A stretch of 41,765 nt of DNA from Spirirestis rafaelensis WJT71-NPBG6 (GTDB lineage: Bacteria > Cyanobacteriota > Cyanobacteriia > Cyanobacteriales > Nostocaceae). A program made the position numbers and the translations under genes. Below, piece by piece: positions 25,187 through 35,500 of this stretch. Every line of letters starts with the position of its first letter. The first letter of the stretch is position 1. The stretch is taken from positions 1 to 41,765 of the forward strand of contig JAHHID010000070.1 of NCBI GenBank assembly GCA_019359015.1, in the 5' to 3' direction. The notes beneath the pieces are model-generated. The model was given only the letters and a program-made list of their open reading frames with translations. It searched no databases and was not told the origin of the DNA.

Positions 25187-25711
25187 TTACCTTCCCATAT
25201 AGCGATTAGCCATTTGCATTGCGTCAGCAATATCAACATCGCCATCGTTGTCAGCATCCAAGAAAGAATTCAGCACCGAATTGCCTCCCCCTTGGGGATT
25301 TCTAGCGTTTGCTCCAGATTTCAACACATTCAGCACTATGGGAACTACTATCGGTAGCAATCCTTGAATCATATTTGCATCTAAGCCAGTACGTTGAGCA
25401 ACAGTTTGAGCTATTTGTTGCTGCATCCCAGATGAGAATAGCGAAGCAACGGCTGAAGGATTGGGAGAAGTACCACCAAATTGATTTACTACAGCTTCTG
25501 CTGCTTGATTACCATCTGTATCTCGCTTTTGTTGTAAAGCAGAACGTACTTGTCCGCCTATAATTGAGAAAACCGATTGCATGGTTGAGGAATCTGCCCC
25601 AGTGGTATTACTCAGTTGCTGCACGGTGTTCATGATATTACCTATTTGTCCGATATTGCCTTGTTGATTCGGATTGGCAACAGCACCAATAATTTGCTCA
25701 AAAAGTCCCAT
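25187..25711 (-). CDS. DUF937 protein with C-terminal EF-hand/dockerin-like motif
   Basis: The 174-residue protein is made mostly of DUF937 (about 1-140): MGLFEQIIGAVANPNQQG, a Gln/Asn-rich helical region and LLPIVVPIVLNVLKSG. DUF937 proteins (YidB-like) are soluble bacterial proteins of unknown role. The C-terminus adds DADNDGDVDIADAMQMANRYM, whose DxDxDGxxD spacing is a calcium loop of EF-hand or dockerin type followed by a helix. The ribosome site AGGAG is about 12 nt before the ATG. Transcribed alone. The calcium motif suggests Ca-dependent binding, which is inference. Confidence 0.8.
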   Translation of the reverse strand: MGLFEQIIGAVANPNQQGNIGQIGNIMNTVQQLSNTTGADSSTMQSVFSIIGGQVRSALQQKRDTDGNQAAEAVVNQFGGTSPNPSAVASLFSSGMQQQIAQTVAQRTGLDANMIQGLLPIVVPIVLNVLKSGANARNPQGGGNSVLNSFLDADNDGDVDIADAMQMANRYMGR

Positions 25712-25875
25712 AATCTTTTTTCTCCTTTTGTTTTTAGCGTATCAAATGCAAATTTTTACATATTGAGTGCTAATAAAGTACCCACTTTGCGATCTTCACC
25801 TAATCTCCCCACCCTACAACCGAAACCATTAAGATGAAAAGCATCTGCCTACTTACCCATTAATCTTTGCCATCC

Positions 25876-27432
25876 ATGCCTCTCTCGCGCATAGTAACGC
25901 TGATTGTTGGTCTAATCCTTATTTTAGGACTAAGCCTGTGGCTGATTGATTCCCTATCACGCCTTTATTGGCAGTTGTCTTACTCGCCGCTTTTGGGCAA
26001 TTTGCTGTTATTGCTACTGGTTGTTTTGATTGGAGCATTAATTGCCGCTTTTGTCTATTATGTGTTGAAAATTCAAAAAAGTGAGAAGCGATCGCAACGC
26101 AAACGTCGTGTCACTGCGGCGGAAATTCCGGCTGTGAAATCTGAAGCGGCTTCTTCCACATTACAAGCTGTGCGGCAACAGGTATCAATAATTCAAGATG
26201 AAGTGCAAAGGCAAGCGTTACTAAGTCGCTCGCGTGAGATTGAGGCAAACTTAGCACGTGGCGAAATTCAAGTAGTAGTCTTTGGCACAGGAAGTGCTGG
26301 TAAAACTTCTTTGGTAAATGGCGTGATGGGACGCATGGTAGGACGCGTGGATGCGCCGATGGGAACGACTCAGGTAGGAGAAACTTATTGTTTGAGGTTG
26401 AAGGGATTAGAACGTAAAATTTTAATTACGGATACACCGGGGATTTTAGAAGCGGGGGTAGCGGGAACCGAACGCGAACAATTAGCGCGAGAACTGGCGA
26501 CTGAAGCTGATTTGCTGTTGTTTGTGGTGGATAATGATTTACGGCGGTCTGAATATGAACCGCTGCGAACTTTGGCGGAAATTGGTAAGCGATCGCTTCT
26601 AGTTCTCAACAAAATCGATATGTACACCGAAGAGGATAAAGAAGCCATCCTTGCACGGTTGCGCCAACGAGTGCGCGGATTTATTGCAGCAAATGATGTC
26701 GTGGCGATCGCTGCTAATCCCGAAGCTGCACAATTAGAAAATGGCGAAATCTATCAGCCAGAACCAGATATTTTACCATTGTTGCGGCGGATGGCTGCAA
26801 TATTGCGGGCAGAAGGTGAAGATTTGGTGGCAGATAATATTTTGCTGCAATCAATGCGATTGGGAGAAGAAGCCCGGAAACTCATCGACGCTCAACGTCG
26901 CCGCCAAGCTGATAAAATTGTCGAGCGGTTTCAGTGGATTGGTGCTGGTGTAGTTTCGGTAACACCTTTACCGATGGTCGATTTGCTGGCTACAGCTGCC
27001 GTAAACGCGCAAATGGTTGTAGAAATTGGGAAAATTTACGGTAGTGAGTTGAATATGGAGCGCGGGCGAGAATTAGCTCTGTCTTTAGCGAAAACTCTTG
27101 CAAGTTTGGGTATTGTCAAAGGAGCGATTCAATTACTTTCAACTGCATTGCAACTTAATGTTGCTACGTTTATTGTCGGTCGGGCAATTCAAGGTGTTAC
27201 AGCGGCTTATTTAACTCGGATTGCTGGTAAAAGCTTTATTGAGTATTTCCGTCACGATCAAGATTGGGGTGATGGTGGGATGACCGAAGTCGTACAGCGA
27301 CAGTTTCAAATTAACCGGCGCGATGAATTTGTTAAGGCTTTTATTCAACAGGCGATCGCACGAGTAGTCAAGCCGTTGCAAGATAAATTTGAAGCGGTGG
27401 AAGAAAACGAGGAACTCGAAGCTGGAGACTAA
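25876..27432 (+). CDS. Membrane-anchored DUF697 GTPase
   Basis: The 518-residue protein starts at the ATG at 25876 (a TTG nine bases upstream is poorer). Two N-terminal membrane segments are IVTLIVGLILILGLSLWLI and LLLLLLVVLIGALIAAFVYY. After a basic linker comes the G domain: G1 GTGSAGKTS (about 136-144), G2 GTTQVGE, G3 DTPG, G4 NKID (LVLNKID). The C-terminal DUF697 region (IGAGVVSVTPLPMVDLLATAAV) has further hydrophobic segments. This is the YcjF/Era-like GTPase group found in all cyanobacteria. The role is not established; membrane or thylakoid remodelling is only a suggestion. Single gene, divergent from DUF937. Confidence 0.85.
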   Translation: MPLSRIVTLIVGLILILGLSLWLIDSLSRLYWQLSYSPLLGNLLLLLLVVLIGALIAAFVYYVLKIQKSEKRSQRKRRVTAAEIPAVKSEAASSTLQAVRQQVSIIQDEVQRQALLSRSREIEANLARGEIQVVVFGTGSAGKTSLVNGVMGRMVGRVDAPMGTTQVGETYCLRLKGLERKILITDTPGILEAGVAGTEREQLARELATEADLLLFVVDNDLRRSEYEPLRTLAEIGKRSLLVLNKIDMYTEEDKEAILARLRQRVRGFIAANDVVAIAANPEAAQLENGEIYQPEPDILPLLRRMAAILRAEGEDLVADNILLQSMRLGEEARKLIDAQRRRQADKIVERFQWIGAGVVSVTPLPMVDLLATAAVNAQMVVEIGKIYGSELNMERGRELALSLAKTLASLGIVKGAIQLLSTALQLNVATFIVGRAIQGVTAAYLTRIAGKSFIEYFRHDQDWGDGGMTEVVQRQFQINRRDEFVKAFIQQAIARVVKPLQDKFEAVEENEELEAGD

Positions 27433-27677
27433 GCGTTTATTTTAAGTACTTCTTTTAACTACTCGTAAAAATACTTATTAAACCAGATACCCAAACTGGC
27501 ATAGTCGAAATGTGAAGAATAATGCCCATATTCAACAAAAGAGCAATATTTCATACCTGATGCCTATTTTTCTATATGTATAATTAGACACTGGTATTTA
27601 TTTACTTTAGGCATAATAATACTGAAATTATAAAGAATATTCTCGAATGAATCAGCGCTCTATTTAAGAATTCATAA

Positions 27678-27695
27678 GGGTTTCCGGAAAAACCC
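27678..27695 (+). promoter_or_regulatory. Hairpin over the ribosome-binding region of the kinase gene
   Basis: GGGTTT-CCGGAA-AAACCC ends 4 nt before the ATG at 27700 and includes the only Shine-Dalgarno-like purines (AAGGG). If it forms in mRNA it would hide the start region. The rest of 27433-27677 is AT-rich spacer with no gene. Confidence 0.4.
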
Positions 27696-27699
27696 GGTA

Positions 27700-29556
27700 A
27701 TGTCCGAAAACCTAAATAGCGACTTACTCAGTAACCAACTCATGACTCAATACATGATCGGTAAAGTACTACAAGGGCGGTACCAAATCGTTCAAAGCCT
27801 GCGTGCGGGGGTATTTGGACAAACATACATCGCCGTAGATATAGATCACCCTGAAAACCCAAAATGCGTAGTTAAAAAGCTAAAGGCAACTAGTTTTCAA
27901 CCGAGTTACTTGGATACTCTCAGGTTGCACTTTCTCACGGAAACCGAAACTCTTAAGCAGTTGGGACACCATAACCAGATTCCCGAACTTCTTGCTTGTT
28001 TTGAAGAAAATGAAAGATTTTATCTAGTACAAGAGTTTATTGAAGGACATGCATTGACGGCTGAATTGCCGATGGGTCAACAATGGGGACGACTTTGGAG
28101 TGAAAGCGAAGTTATCCAATTTCTAAATGATGTTCTCGAAATTCTCGAATTTGTTCACTTACAAGGAGTCATCCATTGCGACGTTAAACCGGAAAACTTG
28201 ATCAGACGCGCTTGTGACGGCAAGCTAGTTCTCATCGATTTTGGTTCAATCCAGCCGATTGATTTTGGTTTAGATGGAGAATTGCCGATTAATTCCCTTG
28301 CCGCTACGTCTTTGGGATATATACCCCCAGAACAATTTATTAGTCAAGCACAGCCCAATAGCGATATTTATGCTTTGGGGATGATTGCCATCCAAGCTTT
28401 AACTGGGTTAACACCCCTACAATTAAAAATAGATCCTTATACAAATGACATTTATTGGCGTTTCCATAATACGCCAGTTAATGATTATCTAGCTGCTGTC
28501 CTCAGCGGAATGATTCGTTACGACTACGAAACCCGCTTTCAGTCAGTGGTTGAGGTTTTGCAAGTGCTCAAGCAAATGCCTTTGGATGAGTCACAAATAT
28601 TAGATGCAGAATATATTGTCTCCGCAGAGAGTGATAACTCCGAAGGACGGTTTAAATTTATAAAATCACCCTCTCCAGTGACAGGAATGAGAGTAGGGTT
28701 AGCAGCTAATTGCTTGGTGATGGGATTTGGAGTATATTCTTTAATCAATAATTCTCCAGCCTATTCAGAAGCAGAAGCTTTATATAAAGCAACCGAAGAA
28801 TATCAAGCGGGAAATTTAGAAGGAGCGATCGCTTTAGCGCGATCTATTCCCTCAAATAGCAACGTTTATTCAGAAGCTCAAGCCACAATTGGCGAATGGC
28901 AACAACAATGGGAAGTAGCAGCACAACGATATCAAGCTGTTGAAAGAGCCTTTAACGAAAATCGATGGGCAGATGTACTTCGTACTGCTGCTCAGGTTCC
29001 CGATATTTTATATTGGCAATCGAAAAGTGATAAACTAGCTAAACAGGCACGCGCCAATCTTGAAGTAGAGTCAAAGGGCTTATTAGCCAAGGCTTACGAG
29101 AGAGCAGGTCAAAAAGATTTCTCCACTGCTTTAAATTACTTGCAGCAAATTCCTCAAGAAAGCTCTTCTAAAACTGTAGTTGAACAAAAGTTAACTGAGT
29201 ACAATAAAAAGCAGCAAATTAGAGCAGCTTACTTGGTTCAAAAGGCTTACAACAAAGCAGCAGAGGGTGACTTTAATGGTGCTGTGGAGTTTCTCCAACA
29301 AGTTCCCCAAGGTACTCAAATTTATGCTCAAGCTCAAGCTAAACTAATGGAATATACGCAAAAGCAGCGTTTACAAGCTGCTAAAACTTCTAGTGATGAT
29401 ACTAGGCGATCGCAACTTCGACAAGAGCAAAAGGTAGCTACAGCACCAATAGCAAAAGCTATGTGGACAAATTCATTCATCCAAAGTAAAACTGCTACCA
29501 ACTTGGACAATTTTCAGCCAGGAAATTACATGCAAGAGGTGAACATTAAACAGTGA
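27700..29556 (+). CDS. Serine/threonine protein kinase with C-terminal helical repeats
   Basis: The 618-residue protein has a kinase domain at about 22-290: glycine loop LRAGVFGQTY (shortened), VVKKLK with the ATP lysine, HCDVKPENLI (catalytic Asp; Cys replaces the Arg of HRD, giving an HCD type common in cyanobacteria), DFG as LIDFGS, and LGYIPPEQ (APE equivalent). A single membrane segment lies at about 329-349 (MRVGLAANCLVMGFGVYSLI). The outer part contains four TPR-like helical repeats with the recurring (L/F)LQQ(I/V)PQ ending. The layout is a transmembrane kinase with a protein-binding sensor. The substrate is unknown. The start ATG is preceded by a hairpin. Confidence 0.85.
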   Translation: MSENLNSDLLSNQLMTQYMIGKVLQGRYQIVQSLRAGVFGQTYIAVDIDHPENPKCVVKKLKATSFQPSYLDTLRLHFLTETETLKQLGHHNQIPELLACFEENERFYLVQEFIEGHALTAELPMGQQWGRLWSESEVIQFLNDVLEILEFVHLQGVIHCDVKPENLIRRACDGKLVLIDFGSIQPIDFGLDGELPINSLAATSLGYIPPEQFISQAQPNSDIYALGMIAIQALTGLTPLQLKIDPYTNDIYWRFHNTPVNDYLAAVLSGMIRYDYETRFQSVVEVLQVLKQMPLDESQILDAEYIVSAESDNSEGRFKFIKSPSPVTGMRVGLAANCLVMGFGVYSLINNSPAYSEAEALYKATEEYQAGNLEGAIALARSIPSNSNVYSEAQATIGEWQQQWEVAAQRYQAVERAFNENRWADVLRTAAQVPDILYWQSKSDKLAKQARANLEVESKGLLAKAYERAGQKDFSTALNYLQQIPQESSSKTVVEQKLTEYNKKQQIRAAYLVQKAYNKAAEGDFNGAVEFLQQVPQGTQIYAQAQAKLMEYTQKQRLQAAKTSSDDTRRSQLRQEQKVATAPIAKAMWTNSFIQSKTATNLDNFQPGNYMQEVNIKQ

Positions 29557-29622
29557 AGGTACAAAAAGCTATGGTGCATAAACTATCCAGCTTATAGGCA
29601 GCAAACACCATATTTTTGTACA

Positions 29623-29784
29623 CTAGCTTGCATGGTTCCAGTCACTTAAGGCTTCATGTTGCTGGTTCGTTTTGCGTTGGCGAACTGGTACTTTAGGAGT
29701 ACCAATATCTGTATGATGAAGAGACTGTTTCTTCTTGGCTGATTTTTTTTCTGATTTGTTTGAGCTAGTTTGTGTGGTTGCCAT
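29623..29784 (-). CDS. Very small basic protein (53 aa)
   Basis: An ATG at 29784 with GAGGT about 8 nt before it opens a 53-residue frame ending at a TAG at 29623-29625. The product starts MATTQTSSNKSEKKSAKKKQ and ends KTNQQHEALSDWNHAS. It is strongly basic and probably disordered. Lys/Ser-rich small proteins of this kind are seen in cyanobacteria, but I recognise no family. The ribosome site overlaps the stop codon of an upstream 60-residue frame, so the two may be co-translated. Confidence 0.5.
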   Translation of the reverse strand: MATTQTSSNKSEKKSAKKKQSLHHTDIGTPKVPVRQRKTNQQHEALSDWNHAS

Positions 29785-29794
29785 TTTATTTACC

Positions 29795-29977
29795 TCATGC
29801 TGCCACTGAGATTTTAGTTACTCTTACCGAAGAAATCACAGTGGCATCTCCTAATTTCCAATTCAAGCCATAGGCTTTATTTATATCTTCACTCTTTAGA
29901 TAGCTTTTTCCTGAAAAAAACAGAAAATAAATTTCTGCTTTGTCAAACCTTGAAAAATATAGTAATTCTATTTTCAT
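29795..29977 (-). CDS. Possible 60-aa protein upstream of the small basic protein
   Basis: An ATG at 29977 gives 60 residues (MKIELLYFSRFDKAEIYFLF to VRVTKISVAA) ending at a TGA, part of TGAGG, which doubles as the next frame's ribosome site. It has no ribosome site of its own and no family likeness. The only support is its tight link with the next gene. Confidence 0.3.
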   Translation of the reverse strand: MKIELLYFSRFDKAEIYFLFFSGKSYLKSEDINKAYGLNWKLGDATVISSVRVTKISVAA

Positions 29978-29997
29978 TGTGAAAATTCACGCGGCAC

Positions 29998-30030
29998 AGA
30001 AACCCAACTTCTCAAAAAAGTCGGGTTTCT
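29998..30030. terminator. Hairpin behind pbpC
   Basis: AGAAACCCAACTT / AAGTCGGGTTTCT stem with one mismatch, five bases beyond the pbpC stop codon. There is no long T run on the pbpC strand, so it may be a processed or two-way terminator. Confidence 0.6.
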
Positions 30031-30035
30031 AAATT

Positions 30036-32369
30036 TCACCGCTGAGATTTTGTGGGATTAACCGCAGAAAAGCCGCGACGTGTGGGGTTAATAGTAGCTA
30101 ACTGGACTTGAAAAGTTACTTTGTCGCTGATATCACCACTTTTTGCTGATAAAGTCCAGTTACCGGGGGATAAACTCCAAAAGAACGCACTCGCTGATGT
30201 ATCTAACTTTTCACCATTCAACCGCCATTCTACAGGCGTAGATGATATTCCCCCTAGCTTAAATTCTAATTTTTGCTTTCCTTCTTCGCCTGGATATAAT
30301 AAGAATAAATCGCGATTATGAGGCGATATAATTTTGAAGTTGTCAGAAGCTAAATTGAATTGATTTTGTCTTGCTAACCATTCATCATATTCAGCGGGTA
30401 AATTGAACTGGTTTTCTTCATAACTGCTTTTATCTTCTGGATAGAAATATTCTTCCACAACTGAGGTGCAATTTGGTGTAGGTTTTAACCCAGAAATCGC
30501 ACATATAGGTAATTTTCTCATCCCTTCTGGAGGGGGAAAATTAGCTGGTTCTTGTGAGGAGTGCAAATATAACATAATTCGATTCCACAATGGCGCTGCG
30601 CCGGTAACTCCAGAGATTTGGCGCATCGGTTCCCCATCGAAATTACCTACCCAGGTAGCCACTGTGTAATCGCTAGAAAATCCGACAGTCCATGTATCGC
30701 GAAAATTAGAAGATGTGCCTGTTTTTACCGCAGTGGAAAAGGGTAAATTTAATACTGAGTCTACACCAAAAGCTGTCGCACGGGCATAGCGATCGCTCAA
30801 CATATCAACAATCAATTCCCACGTTGTTGTCGTAGTGACGCGATGAATCGCGTCCAAACTAGAAACTTGAGGAAACATACTCACCAAAGGTATAGCTGAC
30901 CCAAATCGTGCCATACTTACATAAGCTTTAGCTAATTCCCATAAACTGACTTCGCCACTACCAAGAGTCAGCCCCAACCCATAATATTCTGCTGGGTGAG
31001 TTAGGTGTGCAAACCCCAAGTCACGCAGACGATTGAGAAAAGTCTGCACACCAACCTTTTCTAACACCCTAACTGCTGGTACATTCAGCGAATTCGCTAA
31101 AGCGACGCGCACGCGCACTGGTCCAGTAAAGCTTCGGGTATAATCTGTAGGACTGTAAAGTTTCGCCCCAGGAATTGCGTAGTTTGCGGGTACATCTGCT
31201 AAAATAGAATTAGGGCGAATTATGCCTTTTTCTAAAGCTAACTCATATAAAAACGGCTTGAGTGTAGATCCTGGTTGACGTAGCGCCTGAACTCCATCAT
31301 TACGTCCGAGTTTGGCTTCATTAAAATAATCAGGCGAACCGACATAAGCCAAAATTTCCCCGGTGTGGTTGTTAATTACTAAAGCAGCTGCATCATGAAC
31401 GTTGTTAGCAGCGAGGTTGGTAAGTACTTGCTGTACCTGTGCTTCGACAAACTGCTGTAAAGGGAGATTTATGGTGGTGCGGATAGGAGATGAAGATTTG
31501 TTAAGCGAGTTTGTGGGGATTTGACTTGATAGCCAAAATAAAAAGTGTGGTGCAGCAATGATTCCCGGTTGACGAGACGCAAATATAACTTTTTCGGTGT
31601 ATGCTCGTTCTGCGATCGCCTTCTGGATATACCCATCCTGTATCATCCGATTAAGGACGTATTTTTGCCGCTGTTTTAAGCGTTGATAATGTTCGTAAGG
31701 ATTAAAGTAGGTAGGATTATTGGGAATAGCAGCTAATAAACTCGCTTGTGCTAGATTCAAATCGCTTGCAGGTATGGAAAAATAGATTCGAGATGCAGCT
31801 TCTACACCATAGATATTTCCTCCCATTGGTAAACGATTGATGTATGCACTGAGGATATCATCTTTGTTCATTCCGGCTGTTAATCGCCAAGACAACCAAA
31901 TTTCTTGAGTTTTACCTGATACAGTGCGGGGTAGTGAATTCAACATCCGCGCTAGTTGCATGGTGATGGTAGAAGCACCGGAAACTATTCGTTTGGCGTG
32001 AATTGCGTCTTTGATAGCGCGAGCGATCGCTTTTAAATCTAGTGCGCCGTGGTGATAAAATGTACTATCTTCCGCTGCTAAAATCGCGTGGATAAATTGG
32101 GGGGAAACTTGATTTAATGGTACGACTGCGGTATGTTCGCGATCGCGCGTGAGTAGTGTTCCCAATAATAGCCCATTGCGATCTGTAAAGGCGATCGCTT
32201 GTTTATCTTGGGCAATATCTGCGGTACGAATTGGCGCGAAATATGGCAATAAGCGTACTGTCACGCATAATAGCAGGATTACGATAACCGTAGTCAGGGC
32301 TTTAGCCCTCATCATAATAGATTTAAGGGCTGAAGCTCTTACTATAAACTTACTTTTACCTATACTCAT
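30036..32369 (-). CDS. pbpC: Penicillin-binding protein 1C
   Basis: The 777-residue bifunctional peptidoglycan synthase has a cytoplasmic tail and membrane anchor TVIVILLLCVTVRLLPYF (about 27-44). The glycosyltransferase GT51 domain (about 70-240) has catalytic Glu100 in AILAAEDSTFYHHGALD and TITMQLARML. The transpeptidase has S368-x-x-K (QPGSTLKPF), S427-L-N and K549-T-G (AVKTGTS). A C-terminal BiPBP_C immunoglobulin-like domain (about 690-765) is diagnostic for PBP1C. It makes and cross-links glycan strands in the periplasm. It is divergent from an alpha-2-macroglobulin gene; in E. coli pbpC is also next to such a gene. Residues 8-27 are translated from a cyanobacterial repeat, and a second ATG inside it could be the start. 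Confidence 0.92.
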   Translation of the reverse strand: MSIGKSKFIVRASALKSIMMRAKALTTVIVILLLCVTVRLLPYFAPIRTADIAQDKQAIAFTDRNGLLLGTLLTRDREHTAVVPLNQVSPQFIHAILAAEDSTFYHHGALDLKAIARAIKDAIHAKRIVSGASTITMQLARMLNSLPRTVSGKTQEIWLSWRLTAGMNKDDILSAYINRLPMGGNIYGVEAASRIYFSIPASDLNLAQASLLAAIPNNPTYFNPYEHYQRLKQRQKYVLNRMIQDGYIQKAIAERAYTEKVIFASRQPGIIAAPHFLFWLSSQIPTNSLNKSSSPIRTTINLPLQQFVEAQVQQVLTNLAANNVHDAAALVINNHTGEILAYVGSPDYFNEAKLGRNDGVQALRQPGSTLKPFLYELALEKGIIRPNSILADVPANYAIPGAKLYSPTDYTRSFTGPVRVRVALANSLNVPAVRVLEKVGVQTFLNRLRDLGFAHLTHPAEYYGLGLTLGSGEVSLWELAKAYVSMARFGSAIPLVSMFPQVSSLDAIHRVTTTTTWELIVDMLSDRYARATAFGVDSVLNLPFSTAVKTGTSSNFRDTWTVGFSSDYTVATWVGNFDGEPMRQISGVTGAAPLWNRIMLYLHSSQEPANFPPPEGMRKLPICAISGLKPTPNCTSVVEEYFYPEDKSSYEENQFNLPAEYDEWLARQNQFNLASDNFKIISPHNRDLFLLYPGEEGKQKLEFKLGGISSTPVEWRLNGEKLDTSASAFFWSLSPGNWTLSAKSGDISDKVTFQVQLATINPTRRGFSAVNPTKSQR
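32290..32347. repeat. AGGGCTTTAGCCCT repeat inside pbpC 5' end
   Basis: Two hairpins, AGGGC-TTTA-GCCCT (32296-32309) and AAGGGCTGAAGCTCTT (32325-32340), make up a common cyanobacterial intergenic repeat. Here it is in frame and gives SALKSIMMRAKALTT near the PBP1C N-terminus. Confidence 0.55.
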
Positions 32370-32592
32370 TTCTCTAACTTTAATTATTAAGATTTGTAAT
32401 GTTTTTCGGAAACAATCAGACTCAATTGGTTGTCTAAATAATCCATTACTATTTTATGAAAAAGATTTGAGTTAACGAACCGCAGAGACACAGAGGACAC
32501 AGAGTAAAGAAAAGAGAGAAATTTTGACGCTCTTATTTAGGATTGCTATAACAGTTATACAACTGCTACGTTACTTTATTTTATTTTTTTAG
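32370..32592. promoter_or_regulatory. Divergent promoter region of pbpC and the macroglobulin gene
   Basis: The two start codons face away from each other across 223 bp of AT-rich DNA, so both promoters must be here. I see no clear -35/-10 pair or operator. The T-rich run before 32593 holds no ribosome binding site. Confidence 0.4.
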
Positions 32593-35500
32593 ATGCTCAT
32601 AATAATAATGCAGTCCCTGCTTATCCTAACATTCGTAATAGGAATAACAGGGTGTAATTTAATTGGTATCGCTCCAGGTAAAGAACAATTACCAGAAGTT
32701 TCCGCACTAACTCCACCAAATTTACCAGATTGGATTGAACAAATTAGTCCACTAGGAGATGCTAAACCTCTTCAGCAAATTCGCATCCGCTTTAAAGAAG
32801 CTTTAATTCCTCTTGAAAGTTTTGATAACCCAGAACAAGAAAGTTTGTTACAAAAATTTGAACTTATACCACCTTTATCCGGTCATTTCCGATTTTTGAC
32901 ACCGCGTATGGTCGGATTTCAAGCTGAGAAAGCACTACCAAAAGCAACGCGATTTCAAGTTACTCTCAAAGCTGGTTTATCAGACTTAAAAAAACACCGT
33001 CTTGAAAAAGATTTAGCTTGGACTTTCAACACCGAACTCATCAATTTAAGTAACTTCCCAGGTGTTAATCCTATAGAAAAGGTTGAAGAGTCGATTGATT
33101 TAAAACAAAAATTGCAATTTACATCAAATGTAGAATTGAATCTAGCTTCAGTGGAAAAGCATTTGCAACTTCTTCCTGAAGGGAAAAAGCAGGGTGTACG
33201 TTTCAAAGTTGATTTAGCTAAAGAAGAAAAACCGTTAGAAACTGAAGAACCCCTACAAAAATTTGATTCTTCAGCACGCAATTGGGTTTATAACTTGATT
33301 CCGCAGCAAAACCTAGAAAAAGCAACTCGTTATCGCTTGCAATTTTCTCCCGGTGTGCGTCCGGCTGATGGTAATCTATTAAGTGACAAAGAGTTTGTCA
33401 GTAAGTTAACGACTTATTCCCCATTGACATTTCAAGGAATTAAATTTTACGGACAACCTGATGCTGGTGGAACATATGGCAGATTTATTCAAGGTAGTCC
33501 ACAGTTAGAATTTAATAACGTCTTAGTAGCTGATTCGGCTATTGAAAACATTAAAATCAATCCTGCACCGCAAGACATTTCTCGAATTATTCAAGTGAAT
33601 GACCAAGATAAACTTGTCAGCATCAATCCTTATGCTTTAAAACCTGCGACTCATTACACAATTACGATTGGTGCAAATCTCAAAGATAAATTTGGGCAGA
33701 TTTTAGGTAAACCAGTTACCGTCAATTATGATACTGGAGATTTAGCGGGGGATATTTGGGTTCCTGATGGATTAAATATTTTCCCAGCGGGTAATAATTT
33801 ACAACTAAATATTAATACAGTCAACTTGCCTGAATCAAAATATAAAGCTGCTTATAAAGTAGTTCAACCAAGAGATTTAGTTTATTTCAACAGTGGGAAT
33901 GATTTATTACCTAAATCATCGGAATGGCAAAGCTTTAAAATAGCTGCAAAGAAGAATCAATCAGCTGATTTGAGTATTCCTTTACGAGAAAAGCTTGGTG
34001 CTTCTACAGGAATGCTAGCTTATGGAGTACAGGGACGCACTAATAAATATCAAGAGAATAATAAAGAACTTTGGAGAGAACCTACGAGTTATGGGTTAGT
34101 TCAATTGACGAATTTGGGTGTATTTTCGCAGTGGTTTCCGGAATCGAGTTTAATTCGGGTTCATCATCTTGCTGATGGTTCACCTGTAAAAGGTGCTGCT
34201 GTGGAAATTTATGAATCAAAATTCAATGCAAAATCTCGTCCGCAACCGATACCTTGTGCATCAAGTAAAACTGATGAAAATGGAAATTTAAAGCTCAATC
34301 GTTTAGATTTGCAGTCATGTTATGCTCAAAGTCAGACTTTTACAAAATCGCCACAACTATTAGTAGTAGCGCGTGAAAATCAAGATTGGGCATTTACACG
34401 CACTGATGAATATAGCGGTAGTTATGGTTACGGTATTGATGCAGGTTGGCAAAATGGTCAACCAGAATCACGCGGGGTAATTTTTTCTGATAGGCAGTTG
34501 TATCAACCCAGTGAGAAAGCTTATTTTACTGGCTTTGCTGATTATTTGCAAAATGGCATCATTCAGCAAGATAAAAATGCAGCTTACCAATTAAATCTTA
34601 TAAATCCAGATGGGCAAAAGACAGATTTAGGTACGCAAACAACTAATGAGTTTGGTACATTTTCTTTAGAAGTCCCTATCAAGAGCAATCAAAAATTAGG
34701 TTATTATACAATTCAAGCGAAGGGGAAAAACGGACATCAAATTTCTGGAGAATTTCGCGTAGCTGAATTTAAACCGCCAAATTTTAAAGTTGAACTAGCT
34801 TTAGATAAGCAATTTGCTTTAGCCGGTGATAATATTGCAGCGAAAACCACAAGTAATTATCTTTTCGGTTCACCTGTGGAACAAGGAAAGGCAAAATATT
34901 TTGTCACGAGAAATCAGACTAATTTTATCTCTAAAAGTTGGGAGGAATTCAGTTTTGGTAGACAATGGCTTTTCCCAGAAGAATCTCCTTCTTTACCAAG
35001 CGATGTTTTACAAGCTGATACTCAGCTAGATGCTAATGGTAAAAGTAGTCAAATTGTAAATGTGGGAAAATTGCCTTATCCGATGATTTATCGGGTGGAT
35101 GTTGAAGTTGCAGATGTTTCTAATTTATCTGTAGCGAATTCTCAGACTTTTACAGCTTTGCCAAGTAATCGTCTCATCGGTTTAAAAAGCAACTTTGTGG
35201 CTGAAGCTGGGAAAGCTTTTCCAATTCAAGTTATCGTTTCTGACTTTACGGGAAAAGTACTGGAAGGTCAACGCATTAGGCTGGAATTGCAGCAGATGAA
35301 ATACAGCAGTTTAACTCAAGTGGTGGAAGGGAGTAAAACTGCGAAAAATCAAGTTGAATATAAGACGGTTGGAAAAATAGAAGTTACATCTGGTAAAAGT
35401 GCTCAATCTGTAACTTTAACACCCACTGAATCCGGTTCTTACAGAATTCAAGCTAATTTTAGCGATGCGAAAGATGATTCAAGTGCTACAGATTTGCAAA

